Below, piece by piece: positions 34,622 through 43,611 of a DNA stretch of 64,000 nucleotides. The stretch comes from Hymenobacter arizonensis (GTDB lineage: Bacteria; Bacteroidota; Bacteroidia; Cytophagales; Hymenobacteraceae), in the NCBI RefSeq assembly GCF_900115775.1, contig NZ_FOXS01000002.1, positions 248,001 through 312,000 of the forward strand, given 5' to 3'. The notes under the pieces are model-generated. The model was given only the letters and a program-made list of their open reading frames with translations, was not told the DNA's origin and ran no database searches. A program made the position numbers and the translations under genes. How positions within the stretch are numbered: position 1 is the first letter of the stretch; every line of letters starts with the position of its first letter.

Positions 34622-36568
34622 CTAGCGCAGCAAAGTTGCCAGCTTATTAGCGGCCACTTTCGCATTCTGGTCGCGCACGGCCTGGGCAATGCCTGCCGCA
34701 TCAAATCCGCATTCCTTGTACAACTCGTCCTGTGAGCCGTGCTCCACCACGCGGTCGGGCATGCCGAGGCGCTGCACGGGCATGTGAAAGCCGTGGTCGG
34801 TGAGGAACTCCAGCACGGCGGAGCCGAAGCCACCGGGCAGGCAGCCGTCTTCCACGGTCACGATGGCGCGGTAGCGGCGGGCGATGTCGCGCAGCATTTC
34901 CTCGTCCAGCGGCTTGCAGAAGCGCATGTCGTAGTGGCCCACGTCGAGGCCTTCGGCGGCCAGGGCTTCAGTCGCCTTCACGGCGTAGTTGCCGATGTGA
35001 CCGATGCTGAGGATGGCCACGCCGCCCTCGGCGCCTTCGCGCACTACGCGGCCCGTGCCAATGGCCACGCGCTGCAGGGGCGTGCGCCACTCGGGCATTA
35101 CGCCCTCGCCGCGCGGGTAACGAATGCTGAACGGACCCGCGTTTTCGGGCAGGGTGGCGGTGTACATCAGGTTGCGCAGCTCCTGCTCATTCATCGGAGC
35201 CGAAACCACGATGTTGGGGATGCAGCGCATGAAGGCCAGGTCGTAAGAGCCGTGGTGGGTGGGGCCGTCGGCGCCGGCAAAACCGGCGCGGTCGAGGCAG
35301 AATACCACGTGCAGGTTTTGCAAGGCCACGTCGTGCACCACCTGGTCGTAGCCCCGCTGCATAAACGAGGAGTAGATGTTGCAGAACGGCACCATGCCCT
35401 GGGTGGCCAAGCCGGCCGAGAACGTGACAGCGTGCTGCTCGGCAATGCCCACGTCGAAAGCGCGGTCGGGCATGGCGGCCATCATGATGTTGAGCGACGA
35501 GCCCGAGGGCATGGCGGGCGTCACGCCCATCACCTTGTCGTTGGCTTCGGCCAGCTCCACCATGGTGTGGCCAAACACGTCCTGGTACTTGGGTGGCTGG
35601 GGCTTATCGGGAGTCTTTTTGTAAATCTCGCCCGTGATTTTATCGAACAAACCCGGGGCGTGCCACAGGGTCTGGTCTTTCTCGGCCAGGGCGTAGCCTT
35701 TGCCCTTCACCGTCACGCAGTGCAGGATTTTGGGGCCGGGAATGGTTTTCAGGTCATTGAGGATGGTGACGAGGTGCTGCACGTCGTGGCCATCCACGGG
35801 GCCGAAGTAGCGAAAGTTCAGGGCCTCAAACAGGTTGCTTTGCTTGAGCAGGGTGGCCTTCATGGCGGCCTCTACTTTGCGAGCAATCTGCTGGGGGTTG
35901 GGCCCGAACTTGCTGAGCTTGCCGAGCACGTTCCAGAGCTCGTCGCGCACCTTGTTGTAGGTGCGGGAGGTGGTGATGTCGGTGAGGTATTCCTTGAGCG
36001 CGCCCACGTTGGGGTCGATGCTCATGCAGTTGTCGTTGAGGATAACCAGCAAGTTGGACTTGGCCACCCCGGCGTGGTTGAGGGCTTCGAAAGCCATGCC
36101 GGCCGTCATGGCACCGTCGCCGATTACGGCAATGTGCTGCCGGTCTTTCTCGCCCTTGTAGTCCGAAGCCACGGCCATGCCCAGCGCCGCCCCGATGCTG
36201 GTGCTGCTGTGGCCCACGCCAAAGGCATCGTACTCGCTTTCGCTGCGCTTGGGAAAACCCGACATGCCGTGGTAGCGGCGGTTGGTCGGAAATTTATCGC
36301 GGCGGCCAGTAAGAATTTTGTGTCCGTAAGCCTGGTGGCCCACGTCCCATACCAACTGGTCGTAGGGCGTATTGAACACGTAGTGCATCGCCACCGACAG
36401 TTCGACCACCCCGAGCGAGGCGCCAAAGTGCCCGCCGTAGATGCTCACGGAGTCGATAATGAACTCGCGGAGTTCGGTGCTAAGCTGGACTAATTGCTCA
36501 GGAGCGAGCTTTTTAAGGTCGTCGGGCGAGTCAATCGCCGCTAGGAGCGGGCCGGGTTCAACTATCAT
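34622..36568 (-). CDS. dxs: 1-deoxy-D-xylulose-5-phosphate synthase
   Basis: This 648-residue thiamine-diphosphate enzyme condenses pyruvate and glyceraldehyde 3-phosphate, the first step of the MEP isoprenoid pathway. Motifs are HFGASLGVVELSVAMHYVF with catalytic His, VIGDGAMTAGMAFEALNHAG followed by VILNDNCMSI (ThDP/Mg site), DVGIAEQHAVTFSAGLATQG (catalytic Glu) and GADGPTHHGSYDL. I chose the ATG at 36568 (MIVEPGPLLAAIDSPDDLKK) because it fits the family N-terminus. A promoter element at 36638-36645 lies on top of the longest in-frame ATG (36640), ruling that one out. The ATG at 36607 remains possible. Confidence 0.97.
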   Translation of the reverse strand: MIVEPGPLLAAIDSPDDLKKLAPEQLVQLSTELREFIIDSVSIYGGHFGASLGVVELSVAMHYVFNTPYDQLVWDVGHQAYGHKILTGRRDKFPTNRRYHGMSGFPKRSESEYDAFGVGHSSTSIGAALGMAVASDYKGEKDRQHIAVIGDGAMTAGMAFEALNHAGVAKSNLLVILNDNCMSIDPNVGALKEYLTDITTSRTYNKVRDELWNVLGKLSKFGPNPQQIARKVEAAMKATLLKQSNLFEALNFRYFGPVDGHDVQHLVTILNDLKTIPGPKILHCVTVKGKGYALAEKDQTLWHAPGLFDKITGEIYKKTPDKPQPPKYQDVFGHTMVELAEANDKVMGVTPAMPSGSSLNIMMAAMPDRAFDVGIAEQHAVTFSAGLATQGMVPFCNIYSSFMQRGYDQVVHDVALQNLHVVFCLDRAGFAGADGPTHHGSYDLAFMRCIPNIVVSAPMNEQELRNLMYTATLPENAGPFSIRYPRGEGVMPEWRTPLQRVAIGTGRVVREGAEGGVAILSIGHIGNYAVKATEALAAEGLDVGHYDMRFCKPLDEEMLRDIARRYRAIVTVEDGCLPGGFGSAVLEFLTDHGFHMPVQRLGMPDRVVEHGSQDELYKECGFDAAGIAQAVRDQNAKVAANKLATLLR

Positions 36569-36637
36569 CAGGGCAGCGTCGGTGGGATGGTGACGGAGTG
36601 TAACCATCTGGCCCGCTAAAAGATTGGCGAACCTCGA

Positions 36638-36645
36638 CAAAGGTA
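36638..36645 (-). promoter_or_regulatory. -7 promoter element of dxs
   Basis: The minus strand reads TACCTTTG, a perfect TAnnTTTG element, predicting transcription from about 36632. The same octamer precedes cysS and the EEP-family gene in this window. Confidence 0.65.
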
Positions 36646-36872
36646 CGACACCGCGCGAAGAGCGGTTGTTGAAAGCGGGATAATCCGGGTTTTAGTCGGG
36701 GTTCGCAGCCTGATTATCTAGTTTCCAATGCTTCGGCTGCCTTTAGCGCGAAACTTTGCGTATCGGCAAGCCGATGCAGCTGCTTCGCGGTTGTCTGAAA
36801 TATAAAAGTAAAAAAATGCTGCCGGGTGCAACCTCCACCTCAAAGTGGAGCACTTTGGCTGCTATGTATTGT
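36646..36872. other. Divergent promoter region between dxs and the TonB-receptor-like gene
   Basis: No gene is present. A 6-bp hairpin (CTCCAC, loop, GTGGAG) at 36833-36850 lies in the 5' leader of the plus-strand gene. AAACTTTG at about 36750, one base off TAnnTTTG, may be its promoter. An in-frame ATG at 36756 would extend the plus-strand protein by 39 residues without a signal peptide and is rejected. Confidence 0.4.
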
Positions 36873-39848
36873 ATGAAACAACACCTACCGGCCACCGCCG
36901 TTCTGCTCACTGCCCTGCTGGGCACAACCACAATGGCCGTTGGCCAGCAAGCGCCGGGTGCACGGCCCGCCGCCGCCGCCGCAGCCCCGCGCACCTCAGC
37001 GGGCCGCATCACCGGCACCATAGTGGAGCCGGGCACCAATAAGCCCGTTTCTTACGCCACGGTAGCCGTGCTCGACGCGGCTGGCAAGGTCGTGAACGGC
37101 GGCGCTGCCGGCGACGACGGCACCTTTGTGCTGACCGGTATTCCGGCCGGCACCTACACGGTGCAGTTCAGCTTCATTGGCTACAAGAACGAGGAGCGCA
37201 CCGGCGTAGTGGTGCCCGCGGGCGAGTCCGTCAGCTTGGGCTCGGTGACCATGGCCGTGGCCGCCCAAAAGCTGGGCGAAGTGGTAGTGGTAGCCCAGAA
37301 GCCCCTGATTGAAGAAAAGGTAGACCGCACGGTATACAACGCCGAAAACGACCAGACCGCTCGCGGCGGCGACGCCACCGACGTGCTGCGCCGGGTACCC
37401 CTGCTGAGCGTGGACCTGGACGGCAACGTGAGCCTGCGCGGCTCCAGCAACCTGCGGGTGCTGATAAACAACAAGCCGTCGGCCATTGCGGCCAGCAGCA
37501 TTGCCGACGCGCTGCGCCAGATTCCGGCCGAGCAGATTAAATCCGTGGAAGTTATCACCTCGCCTTCGGCTAAATACGATGCCGAGGGCACGGGCGGCAT
37601 CATCAACATCATCACCAAAACCAATACCCTGCGCGGCGGCACTTTGGGCATTAATACCAGCCTAGGCACCCGTAACTCCAACCTGAACCTGAACAGCTCG
37701 TACCGGACCGGCAAAATGGGCTTCACGTTCAACGCCGGTGGCCGGGCGCGCTACAATACGCCGGGCAGCTTCGAGAACGAGCAGACCACGTTCAGCCCCA
37801 CCGACCAGTCTATCCGGACTTCTACTTTGCAACGGGCCGAGACCCGCCAAAATGAAGGCGGTGGGCGCGCGGCGTTGGGCTGGGACTATGACATTAACAA
37901 GCAGAATGCGCTGCAAGCCTCGCTCACCTACGGCTTGCGCGCCGGCACCAACCTTCAGGACCGGCTGACGCGGGTGAACCTGCTGCCCTCGCCCAACCAG
38001 ACGCTGGACGTGCGCGACGTGAACGTGCGCGACCGCTCCAACTCTGTGGACGCCAGCTTGAACTTCACTCACCTCTTCGAAAAGCCCCAACAAGAGTTCA
38101 GCATTCTGACCCTGTACAGCCGCAATGACCGGCAGAACGACTTTACCAACTCCATTCTCGACCGCAACAGCTTCAACACCACCAGCCGGCTGCGCAACGA
38201 GAACCCCAGCGCCAACGAGGAATTCACGGTGCAAGCCGACTATCAGTCGCCAACCGGCAAAAACCAGCTGCTGGAGTTTGGAGCCAAGGACATTCTGCGT
38301 CGCGTGAGCAGTGATTTTGCCTTGTTCACGGCACCGGGGGCCAATGGCGAGTTTTCGCGGGTTACCGGCGCCGCTGTCAACAACGGCTTCACCTACGACC
38401 AGAACGTGGCCTCAGCTTACGCAACCTATACCCTGGGCTTGCCCAAGAACATTACCCTCAAGCCAGGGCTGCGCTACGAATACACCACCATTACGGCGAA
38501 CTTCAACAACGGCGACCGGCCGGCGCCGGTCCCCAACTACGGCGCGTTCATTCCAAGCGTGAACCTCTCGCGGCGGATGGAAAACGGCAATGTGGTTAAA
38601 GCATCTTACAACCGGCGTTTGCAGCGTCCCTCGCTGCAATTTTTGAACCCGGCCCTTCAGTTCTCCAACCCTCTGATTGTCACCGAAGGAAATCCCGGAT
38701 TGGACCCGGAATTCACCAACAACTTTGAGCTGGGCTATAGCACGTTGGTCAAAAAGGTCAACCTGAGCTTCAGCGCCTTTTCGCGCAACACCACCGGCGC
38801 TATCCAGTCGGTGCGCCAGACCCTGTCCGATGCCGACCGGACTCGCATCAACGCGCAACTGCCCCCGGAGTCGCCGCTCGCGCCCGGTGCCCAGCTGATT
38901 AATTTCCAGAACATCGGCGAGGAAAACGCCTATGGTGGCAACGTCTTCGCTTCCCTCAACGGCAAGAAGCTCAACGTGAATACCGGCTTTGACGTGTTCT
39001 ATGCCGTGCTGCGCAACAACGTGACCGACCGGCTCTACAATGCGTCGAACCAAGGCTTTGTGGCCAGTGGCCGACTGTTTGGCTCTTATAAAATGACTGA
39101 TGTGTGGGGTTTGCAGGGCTTCGCTTTTTACCGAGGCCGCCAGGTGCAGCTGCAGGGCGAGCAAAGCGGCTTCGGCTTCTACGGCATGAGCGTGCAACGC
39201 GAGTTCGCCAACAAGAAAGGCAGCTTCGGCTTGGGGGCCCGCAACTTCCTGACCCGCGCCATCCGCATCGAAAACGAAATCCGTACCCCTCTGCTGGCGC
39301 AGAACAGCCTCATCGAGTCGCGCAACCTGAGCTTCCAGCTGGACTTCAGCTACCGCATCGGCCAGCTTTCGGCCGACCAGCGGCCGCGCCGTCGCCGTGG
39401 CATCAGCAACGACGACCTGAAAAGTGATGGTGGCGGCGACATAAACGGGGGCGACGCTCCAACTGGTGGCGGCGGAGGCGGTGGCGGCGGTGCTCGGCCG
39501 GCTCCGGCCAGTGGCGCCCCTGGCGCCCGGCCGGGTGGTGCGCCCGGTGCTCGCCCGGGTGGCGCTCCAGGTACCGTTCCTGGCTCGCAGCCGATGGTAA
39601 ATCCCGGCAGCCCCACAGCTGACTCGACCGCGACCGACTCGACCAAAACCCTGCCGGCCGCTATCCCACCAACGGTGCCTGGAGCGCCCCGCCCCACGGT
39701 GCAGCCCACCGACTCAACGCGTCAGCGCCCTACGGCTCCCGTTAATCCCCCCGTCAACCCCATCAATACGCCGGCCAATACGCCGTCGCCTGGCACTACC
39801 ACGCCGGGTGGCATCACGCCAGCGGGCAGCCCCGGTGGCCGGCCTTAA
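36873..39848 (+). CDS. TonB-dependent-receptor-like outer-membrane protein with Gly/Pro-rich C-terminal tail
   Basis: From the ATG at 36873 the protein is 991 residues with a signal peptide (TMAVGQ). It has a carboxypeptidase-regulatory-like domain (GRITGTIVEPGTNKPVSYAT), a plug (DVLRRVPLLSVDLDGNVSLR, IPAEQIKSVEVITSPSAKYD, GTGGIINIITK) and an outer-membrane barrel of the OMP_b-brl_3 class. This class lacks a SusD partner and its substrates are mostly unknown. Unusually, after the barrel (about residue 855) it carries a roughly 140-residue low-complexity tail: a run of eight Gly, repeats of the type ARPGGAPG, then Pro/Thr-rich sequence. No SusD or enzyme genes flank it. Confidence 0.88.
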   Translation: MKQHLPATAVLLTALLGTTTMAVGQQAPGARPAAAAAAPRTSAGRITGTIVEPGTNKPVSYATVAVLDAAGKVVNGGAAGDDGTFVLTGIPAGTYTVQFSFIGYKNEERTGVVVPAGESVSLGSVTMAVAAQKLGEVVVVAQKPLIEEKVDRTVYNAENDQTARGGDATDVLRRVPLLSVDLDGNVSLRGSSNLRVLINNKPSAIAASSIADALRQIPAEQIKSVEVITSPSAKYDAEGTGGIINIITKTNTLRGGTLGINTSLGTRNSNLNLNSSYRTGKMGFTFNAGGRARYNTPGSFENEQTTFSPTDQSIRTSTLQRAETRQNEGGGRAALGWDYDINKQNALQASLTYGLRAGTNLQDRLTRVNLLPSPNQTLDVRDVNVRDRSNSVDASLNFTHLFEKPQQEFSILTLYSRNDRQNDFTNSILDRNSFNTTSRLRNENPSANEEFTVQADYQSPTGKNQLLEFGAKDILRRVSSDFALFTAPGANGEFSRVTGAAVNNGFTYDQNVASAYATYTLGLPKNITLKPGLRYEYTTITANFNNGDRPAPVPNYGAFIPSVNLSRRMENGNVVKASYNRRLQRPSLQFLNPALQFSNPLIVTEGNPGLDPEFTNNFELGYSTLVKKVNLSFSAFSRNTTGAIQSVRQTLSDADRTRINAQLPPESPLAPGAQLINFQNIGEENAYGGNVFASLNGKKLNVNTGFDVFYAVLRNNVTDRLYNASNQGFVASGRLFGSYKMTDVWGLQGFAFYRGRQVQLQGEQSGFGFYGMSVQREFANKKGSFGLGARNFLTRAIRIENEIRTPLLAQNSLIESRNLSFQLDFSYRIGQLSADQRPRRRRGISNDDLKSDGGGDINGGDAPTGGGGGGGGGARPAPASGAPGARPGGAPGARPGGAPGTVPGSQPMVNPGSPTADSTATDSTKTLPAAIPPTVPGAPRPTVQPTDSTRQRPTAPVNPPVNPINTPANTPSPGTTTPGGITPAGSPGGRP

Positions 39849-39950
39849 CCATTGCTGCAGAAGAACACCAGAACGTCATGCCCGCGCCGCGAAGCATGGC
39901 GTTCTGCTTTAATGCCATTTCTTAATGACCAGACCTGGCGGGCCACGCCC

Positions 39951-39958
39951 TACTTTTG
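39951..39958 (+). promoter_or_regulatory. -7 promoter element of the UPF0104 gene
   Basis: TACTTTTG fits TAnnTTTG exactly and lies 25 bases upstream of the chosen start at 39983. No clear -33 TTG was found. Confidence 0.45.
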
Positions 39959-39982
39959 CTGAGCGGCCGCATCCCTCTCCAA

Positions 39983-41068
39983 ATGCCCAATAAGCTCCCC
40001 CATCTTTCCGAAACCGACGAGAATTTCCTGCAGCGGCTACGGCCCTCGCGGCTCATCCTGCCGGTGGTCATTGGCCTGGGGGTTGTGGCGTTTCTGTTCT
40101 ACCGGAGCTACAAGCCCGGCGAGCTGGCCCCCCTGCAGAATGCCGACTGGCGCTGGTTGCTGGTGGCCCTGCTGGTGCTGGTGGCCCGCGACCTGGGCTA
40201 TATCTACCGCATCCGCCACATTGCCGAAGACGAGCTGACCTACCGCCAAGCCCTGGACGTCATCATGATATGGGAGTTTGCCTCCTGTGTGCTGCCCTCG
40301 GGGCAGGGCGGCACGGCGGCGGCCCCTTTTATTCTGGAAAAAGAAGGCATCCCGCTGGGAAAAGGCTTGGCCTACATCATGGTCACGGCCCTGCTCGACA
40401 ACCTGTACTACGTGCTGATGGTGCCCCTGGTGGTGCTGGTGGCCGGCGCCGGCCTGTACCCGCACGAGGCGCTGCAAACCGGCTTTGTGGCCACGCTGCG
40501 GGTGGCGTTTGGGGTGAGCTACATTTTTGTGATGCTCTATGCGAGCCTCATGCTCTACGCCATTTTTGTGAATCCGCGTGCGGTGCGACGCTTGCTGGTG
40601 CGGCTGTTTTCGTTCCGGCTGCTGCGGCGCTGGCAGCGCAAGGCCTACCGCCACGGCCAGGAAATGGTGCGGGCCTCGGTGCAGCTGCGCGGCAATGGCG
40701 CCCGCTACTGGTGGCGGGCCGCAGCCAGCACGGCCTTTGTCTGGACGGCCCGCTACGCCATTATTGGCTGCCTCATCGCGGCTTTTGTGCCCATGGGCAC
40801 GGGCACCTTCCTGTTCATTTTCGCCCGCAACATCACCTATAAGGTCATTCTCCTGCTGGCAATTACGCCCGGCGGGGCGGGCATTGCCGAGGGCGCGTTT
40901 CCCACCTTTTTCGGCAGCTTCATCGGCACCGCTACCATGACCAGCTTCATGGTGCTGCTGTATCGGGTCGTGACCTACTACCTGTACTTGGTGCTGGGCA
41001 TGATTTTTTTGCCGCGCTGGGTGGCGCGGGTGTTCATCAAGCGCCCTGCCAAAACGGTCACGGTGTAG
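39983..41068 (+). CDS. UPF0104 / lysylphosphatidylglycerol-synthase-TM-like membrane protein
   Basis: This 361-residue integral membrane protein has about eight hydrophobic segments, including LILPVVIGLGVVAFLFYRSY, WLLVALLVLVARDLGYIYRI and the conserved LPSGQGGTAAAPFILEKEG loop. The second half has TPGGAGIAEGAFPTFFGSFI, typical of the flippase/LPG-synthase membrane domain family. Members move or flip lipids in the inner membrane, but this one lacks the soluble aminoacyl-transferase domain, so its activity is unassigned. The ATG at 39983 (MPNKLPHLSE) follows a -7 element and is preferred to the in-frame ATG at 39956, which lies within that element. Confidence 0.85.
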   Translation: MPNKLPHLSETDENFLQRLRPSRLILPVVIGLGVVAFLFYRSYKPGELAPLQNADWRWLLVALLVLVARDLGYIYRIRHIAEDELTYRQALDVIMIWEFASCVLPSGQGGTAAAPFILEKEGIPLGKGLAYIMVTALLDNLYYVLMVPLVVLVAGAGLYPHEALQTGFVATLRVAFGVSYIFVMLYASLMLYAIFVNPRAVRRLLVRLFSFRLLRRWQRKAYRHGQEMVRASVQLRGNGARYWWRAAASTAFVWTARYAIIGCLIAAFVPMGTGTFLFIFARNITYKVILLLAITPGGAGIAEGAFPTFFGSFIGTATMTSFMVLLYRVVTYYLYLVLGMIFLPRWVARVFIKRPAKTVTV

Positions 41069-41708
41069 TAGCGTCGATGGCTGCGCTGCGCCACTGAAAC
41101 ATCTTCTTCGCAGAATAGCAGAATACTTGCCCGTGAAATGCCAAGCTGCCCAAGGTGCGCCCCGCCAAAATAGCTTGGTCCAGGCTCCGCCTCACACGCT
41201 AGCGCCCGTGGCTTGCAAGAGCCAGTCTGGCTACCCATCCTTTCCCGCATAAAGCGAATCAAGCTGCTTTTGGCAGCAAATTCGTTGCCCCAGCCGTGGA
41301 CGGGCTCGCCTAATTGCTGCCAAGCACGACGCGTATTAGCCACGGGCCGGGCACCTGAGCCGGCCCGGAATAACCGAAGCTACAGGCCAGAGTAAAGGCT
41401 AGAAGAGCCTGGCAGCCCACAAACACACAACGGCAAACGAGGGCCAGCAACAACCACGACTTTCTGAAAGTGTGCCACTGAAGCTGCATATTTTGACCTG
41501 CACTGCACTGGCATGCAAAGCGTTGCCGCGAGAAAAAAATACATGGGCGGGAGCATTGTGGGCACGTGCATGTCATCGGCATAACTCCTACAAGCTAACA
41601 AGGGAACCGCCATCCACGGCAGAACCTCCAGAGTAGGCGGTGTCACCAAGGCCAGAAAAAAGATTGGAAATACACCTCGGCGAAAGCAACAAATAATTAT
41701 TTTGATAG
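41069..41708. other. Long intergenic region without a recognised feature
   Basis: About 640 bases hold no gene I can support. A minus-strand frame at 41310-41582 (90 codons, several Cys near its start) has no recognisable homology or promoter. The last 70 bases become AT-rich and lead into the palindrome at 41709. TTATTTTG at about 41697 is one base off a TAnnTTTG element. Confidence 0.4.
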
Positions 41709-41734
41709 TATTACTATTGAATTCAATAGTAATA
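41709..41734. promoter_or_regulatory. Perfect 26-bp palindrome, likely operator
   Basis: The palindrome is formed by TATTACTATTGAA and its exact complement with no spacer (GAATTC at the centre). It ends 8 bases before the start codon at 41743 and overlaps the expected promoter/leader. Length and symmetry suit a dimeric repressor or MarR/TetR-type factor. It is AT-rich and unlike the dispersed repeats. The cognate regulator is unknown. Confidence 0.6.
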
Positions 41735-41742
41735 TTAACATC

Positions 41743-42546
41743 ATGCTTTTGCGCCCGCTCCAATTTCCTGTTTTGCAACTGCCTGTTTTGCTCCGCTGGC
41801 TGCTGGTACTGGCCGCGCTGTTGCTATTCGACACCCCAGGCTGGGGCCAGCAAAACCTGTTCAACATCCCGGCCGGCGACCTGACACCTAAGAGCAAGTT
41901 CTTCCTGCAAAAGCAAGTCAACGTTTTGTCGACGCAGGACCTGGAAAGCAAAACGCACGTGGTGTATGGACTGGGCCACGGCTGGGAAGCCGGCCTGAAC
42001 GTGGTGAACGTGAAGCTAAACCTGCGCCGTGAGGCCGAACTGGTGGCCTCCAACCAGCACGACCGCCGCGCCCCCATGCAGCCCCTGGTGCAAGCCACGG
42101 CTCAAAAGTTTTTCTTTCTCAGCAACAATCTAAAAACCAGCGTGGGAACGCAGGTAGGCACAACTCCTGTGCGAGCGGTCGGCGCGTCCCGCCTCACGCA
42201 CTTCACCTACAACACCTGGGTGCTGGAGCCGCGGCACCACCTCAAGTTCGTAGCGGGCCCCTACCTCTCTGACTGGGGCACCGTTGGGGCGGGCAGCCAG
42301 GCGGGCTTGCTATTGGGTCTTGAAGTGCCCCTGACCAAGGACCTGCTGATGATGGCCGATGCCGTAACGGGCACCAATGCCAGCGGGGTGTCGGTGCTGG
42401 GCATCAACTACTTGCTCACGCAGCGGGTGCAGCTGTGCTTGGGGGCCATGCTGCCGAACCCGCGCAGTGGCAATTCGGCGGGTATTGTGCTCGAGCTCAA
42501 CCTGCTCGGGTACGATGACGACGAAAATCCGCCGCCTACGCTGTAA
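41743..42546 (+). CDS. Predicted outer-membrane beta-barrel protein of unknown function
   Basis: The 267-residue protein has a signal peptide (WLLVLAALLLF, cleavage at GWG|Q after residue 38). The rest is a series of amphipathic strands separated by short turns (HVVYGLGHGWEAGLNVVNVK, FFFLSNNLKTSVGTQVGTTP, LKFVAGPYLSD, AGLLLGLEVPLT, VQLCLGAMLPN), as expected of a small outer-membrane barrel. I do not recognise a specific family. A perfect palindrome directly upstream implies tight regulation. Two further small genes follow in the same direction. Confidence 0.65.
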   Translation: MLLRPLQFPVLQLPVLLRWLLVLAALLLFDTPGWGQQNLFNIPAGDLTPKSKFFLQKQVNVLSTQDLESKTHVVYGLGHGWEAGLNVVNVKLNLRREAELVASNQHDRRAPMQPLVQATAQKFFFLSNNLKTSVGTQVGTTPVRAVGASRLTHFTYNTWVLEPRHHLKFVAGPYLSDWGTVGAGSQAGLLLGLEVPLTKDLLMMADAVTGTNASGVSVLGINYLLTQRVQLCLGAMLPNPRSGNSAGIVLELNLLGYDDDENPPPTL

Positions 42547-42645
42547 GCCCAGCTTCAAAAAGCAAGATTCTGAATCACAAATACTGAACATCCTTCCACA
42601 GCCAACATATGTCTCCCAATCTCAGCTCATTTCGCCCCAACAGTC

Positions 42646-43167
42646 ATGAAAAAAATCACCTTTTTGCTACTCGCCGGTTGCCTGAGCTGCTTGGGCTCCG
42701 CCACTGCCCAGGACCTGGCGCCGGTCGTGAACCGCAGCTACCAGGTGAAGTACATGGTGCCCAACGACTGGCAGCCTACGCGCCACATCACCGACTCGCT
42801 GACCCTAACGCACTACCTAAGTCCCGACCGGACCATGCACCTGTGGGTGGGCCAGTTGCGCGGGACCCATAGTGGCTTGCCCCCGGCCCGCGCGCTGCAG
42901 CGGCTGCTGCGCCACCTCGGCGCCACGCATCACCGGGAGCACAACGCCATTGGCCACGGGCTCGACTACCTCGAAAGCACCGGCACGTGCTTCGTGCAAG
43001 GCCGCGAGCTGCGTTACGAAGCCCGCCTGGCCCAACACCACGGGCAAATGCTGGTGATGTACGTGTACGCAACGCCCGAAGAATTCAACATGCAAGCCCC
43101 GCTGCTCCACCAGCTGCTGGACAGCCTCACGCCCGTGCACCACCCGGTGCTGGGCCCGCGCCACTAG
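42646..43167 (+). CDS. Small secreted protein of unknown function
   Basis: This encodes 173 residues with a signal peptide (ITFLLLAGCLSCLGSATA|Q) and a compact mixed alpha/beta domain rich in His and Leu (LRGTHSGLPPARALQRLLRH, GLDYLESTGTCFVQGRELRY, MLVMYVYATPEEF). It has no membrane anchor or catalytic motif I recognise. It lies 99 bases after the barrel gene and may share its transcript. Confidence 0.6.
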   Translation: MKKITFLLLAGCLSCLGSATAQDLAPVVNRSYQVKYMVPNDWQPTRHITDSLTLTHYLSPDRTMHLWVGQLRGTHSGLPPARALQRLLRHLGATHHREHNAIGHGLDYLESTGTCFVQGRELRYEARLAQHHGQMLVMYVYATPEEFNMQAPLLHQLLDSLTPVHHPVLGPRH

Positions 43168-43222
43168 CTTGCCCCAGCAGCAGCCGTAGCTTTCACTCAT
43201 CCTTCAACCAACCCCTTGCCAC

Positions 43223-43537
43223 ATGATACTCTTCAATCTGCTTACGCTCAACGGCCAGCACGCGCGGGAAGCCACCAACCTGTTGCTGCTTGAGCACCTG
43301 GCGACCGATGTGTTCGTGGACGATGCCATCGCCAACTACCGGTTGAACGCGGACGGCACGGTGGGAACCGAGCCCCTATACCGGGTAATTTTTTTGACCA
43401 AAGCCCTGCTTTGCCGCCACATTGAGGACCTGCTGAGCAAGGCTTTCCCAGACAATGATTTTCGCGTGTATACCACGGCGGTCCCTCACGTCAACGACGC
43501 CGAAGCCGAGCGCATTCGGGGGTTGCGCCTGGCGTAG
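43223..43537 (+). CDS. Small cytosolic protein, possibly CutA-like fold
   Basis: This encodes 104 residues without a signal peptide. The predicted order strand-helix-strand-strand-helix-strand (MILFNLLTL, AREATNLLLLEHLATDVFVD, IANYRL, LYRVIFLTKALLCRHIEDLL, FRVYTTAVPHVN) resembles the ferredoxin-like fold of CutA1 divalent-cation-tolerance proteins, including a late Pro-His near the last strand. The similarity is structural guesswork; I would annotate it as hypothetical. A terminator follows, closing the three-gene run 41743-43537. Confidence 0.6.
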   Translation: MILFNLLTLNGQHAREATNLLLLEHLATDVFVDDAIANYRLNADGTVGTEPLYRVIFLTKALLCRHIEDLLSKAFPDNDFRVYTTAVPHVNDAEAERIRGLRLA

Positions 43538-43554
43538 CGGGACCAGGCGCGCAC

Positions 43555-43592
43555 AAAAAAAGCCCTGCGCCAATCTGGCACAGAGCTTTTTT
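43555..43592. terminator. Bidirectional terminator between convergent genes
   Basis: The A-run, AGC, CTG, GCC stem with two single mismatches and a 5-nt loop ends in GCTTTTTT. It lies between the convergent 104-residue gene and the lipocalin-like lipoprotein gene and can serve both. Confidence 0.8.
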
Positions 43593-43611
43593 ATGAAGTA
43601 AACTGAGTTGC

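Noticed and set aside
41310..41582. 90-codon Cys-containing minus-strand frame
   Set aside because: No promoter or domain, and it starts with an untypical Cys/His mixture followed by random sequence. I considered a small zinc-binding protein but saw no paired CxxC spacing beyond one.
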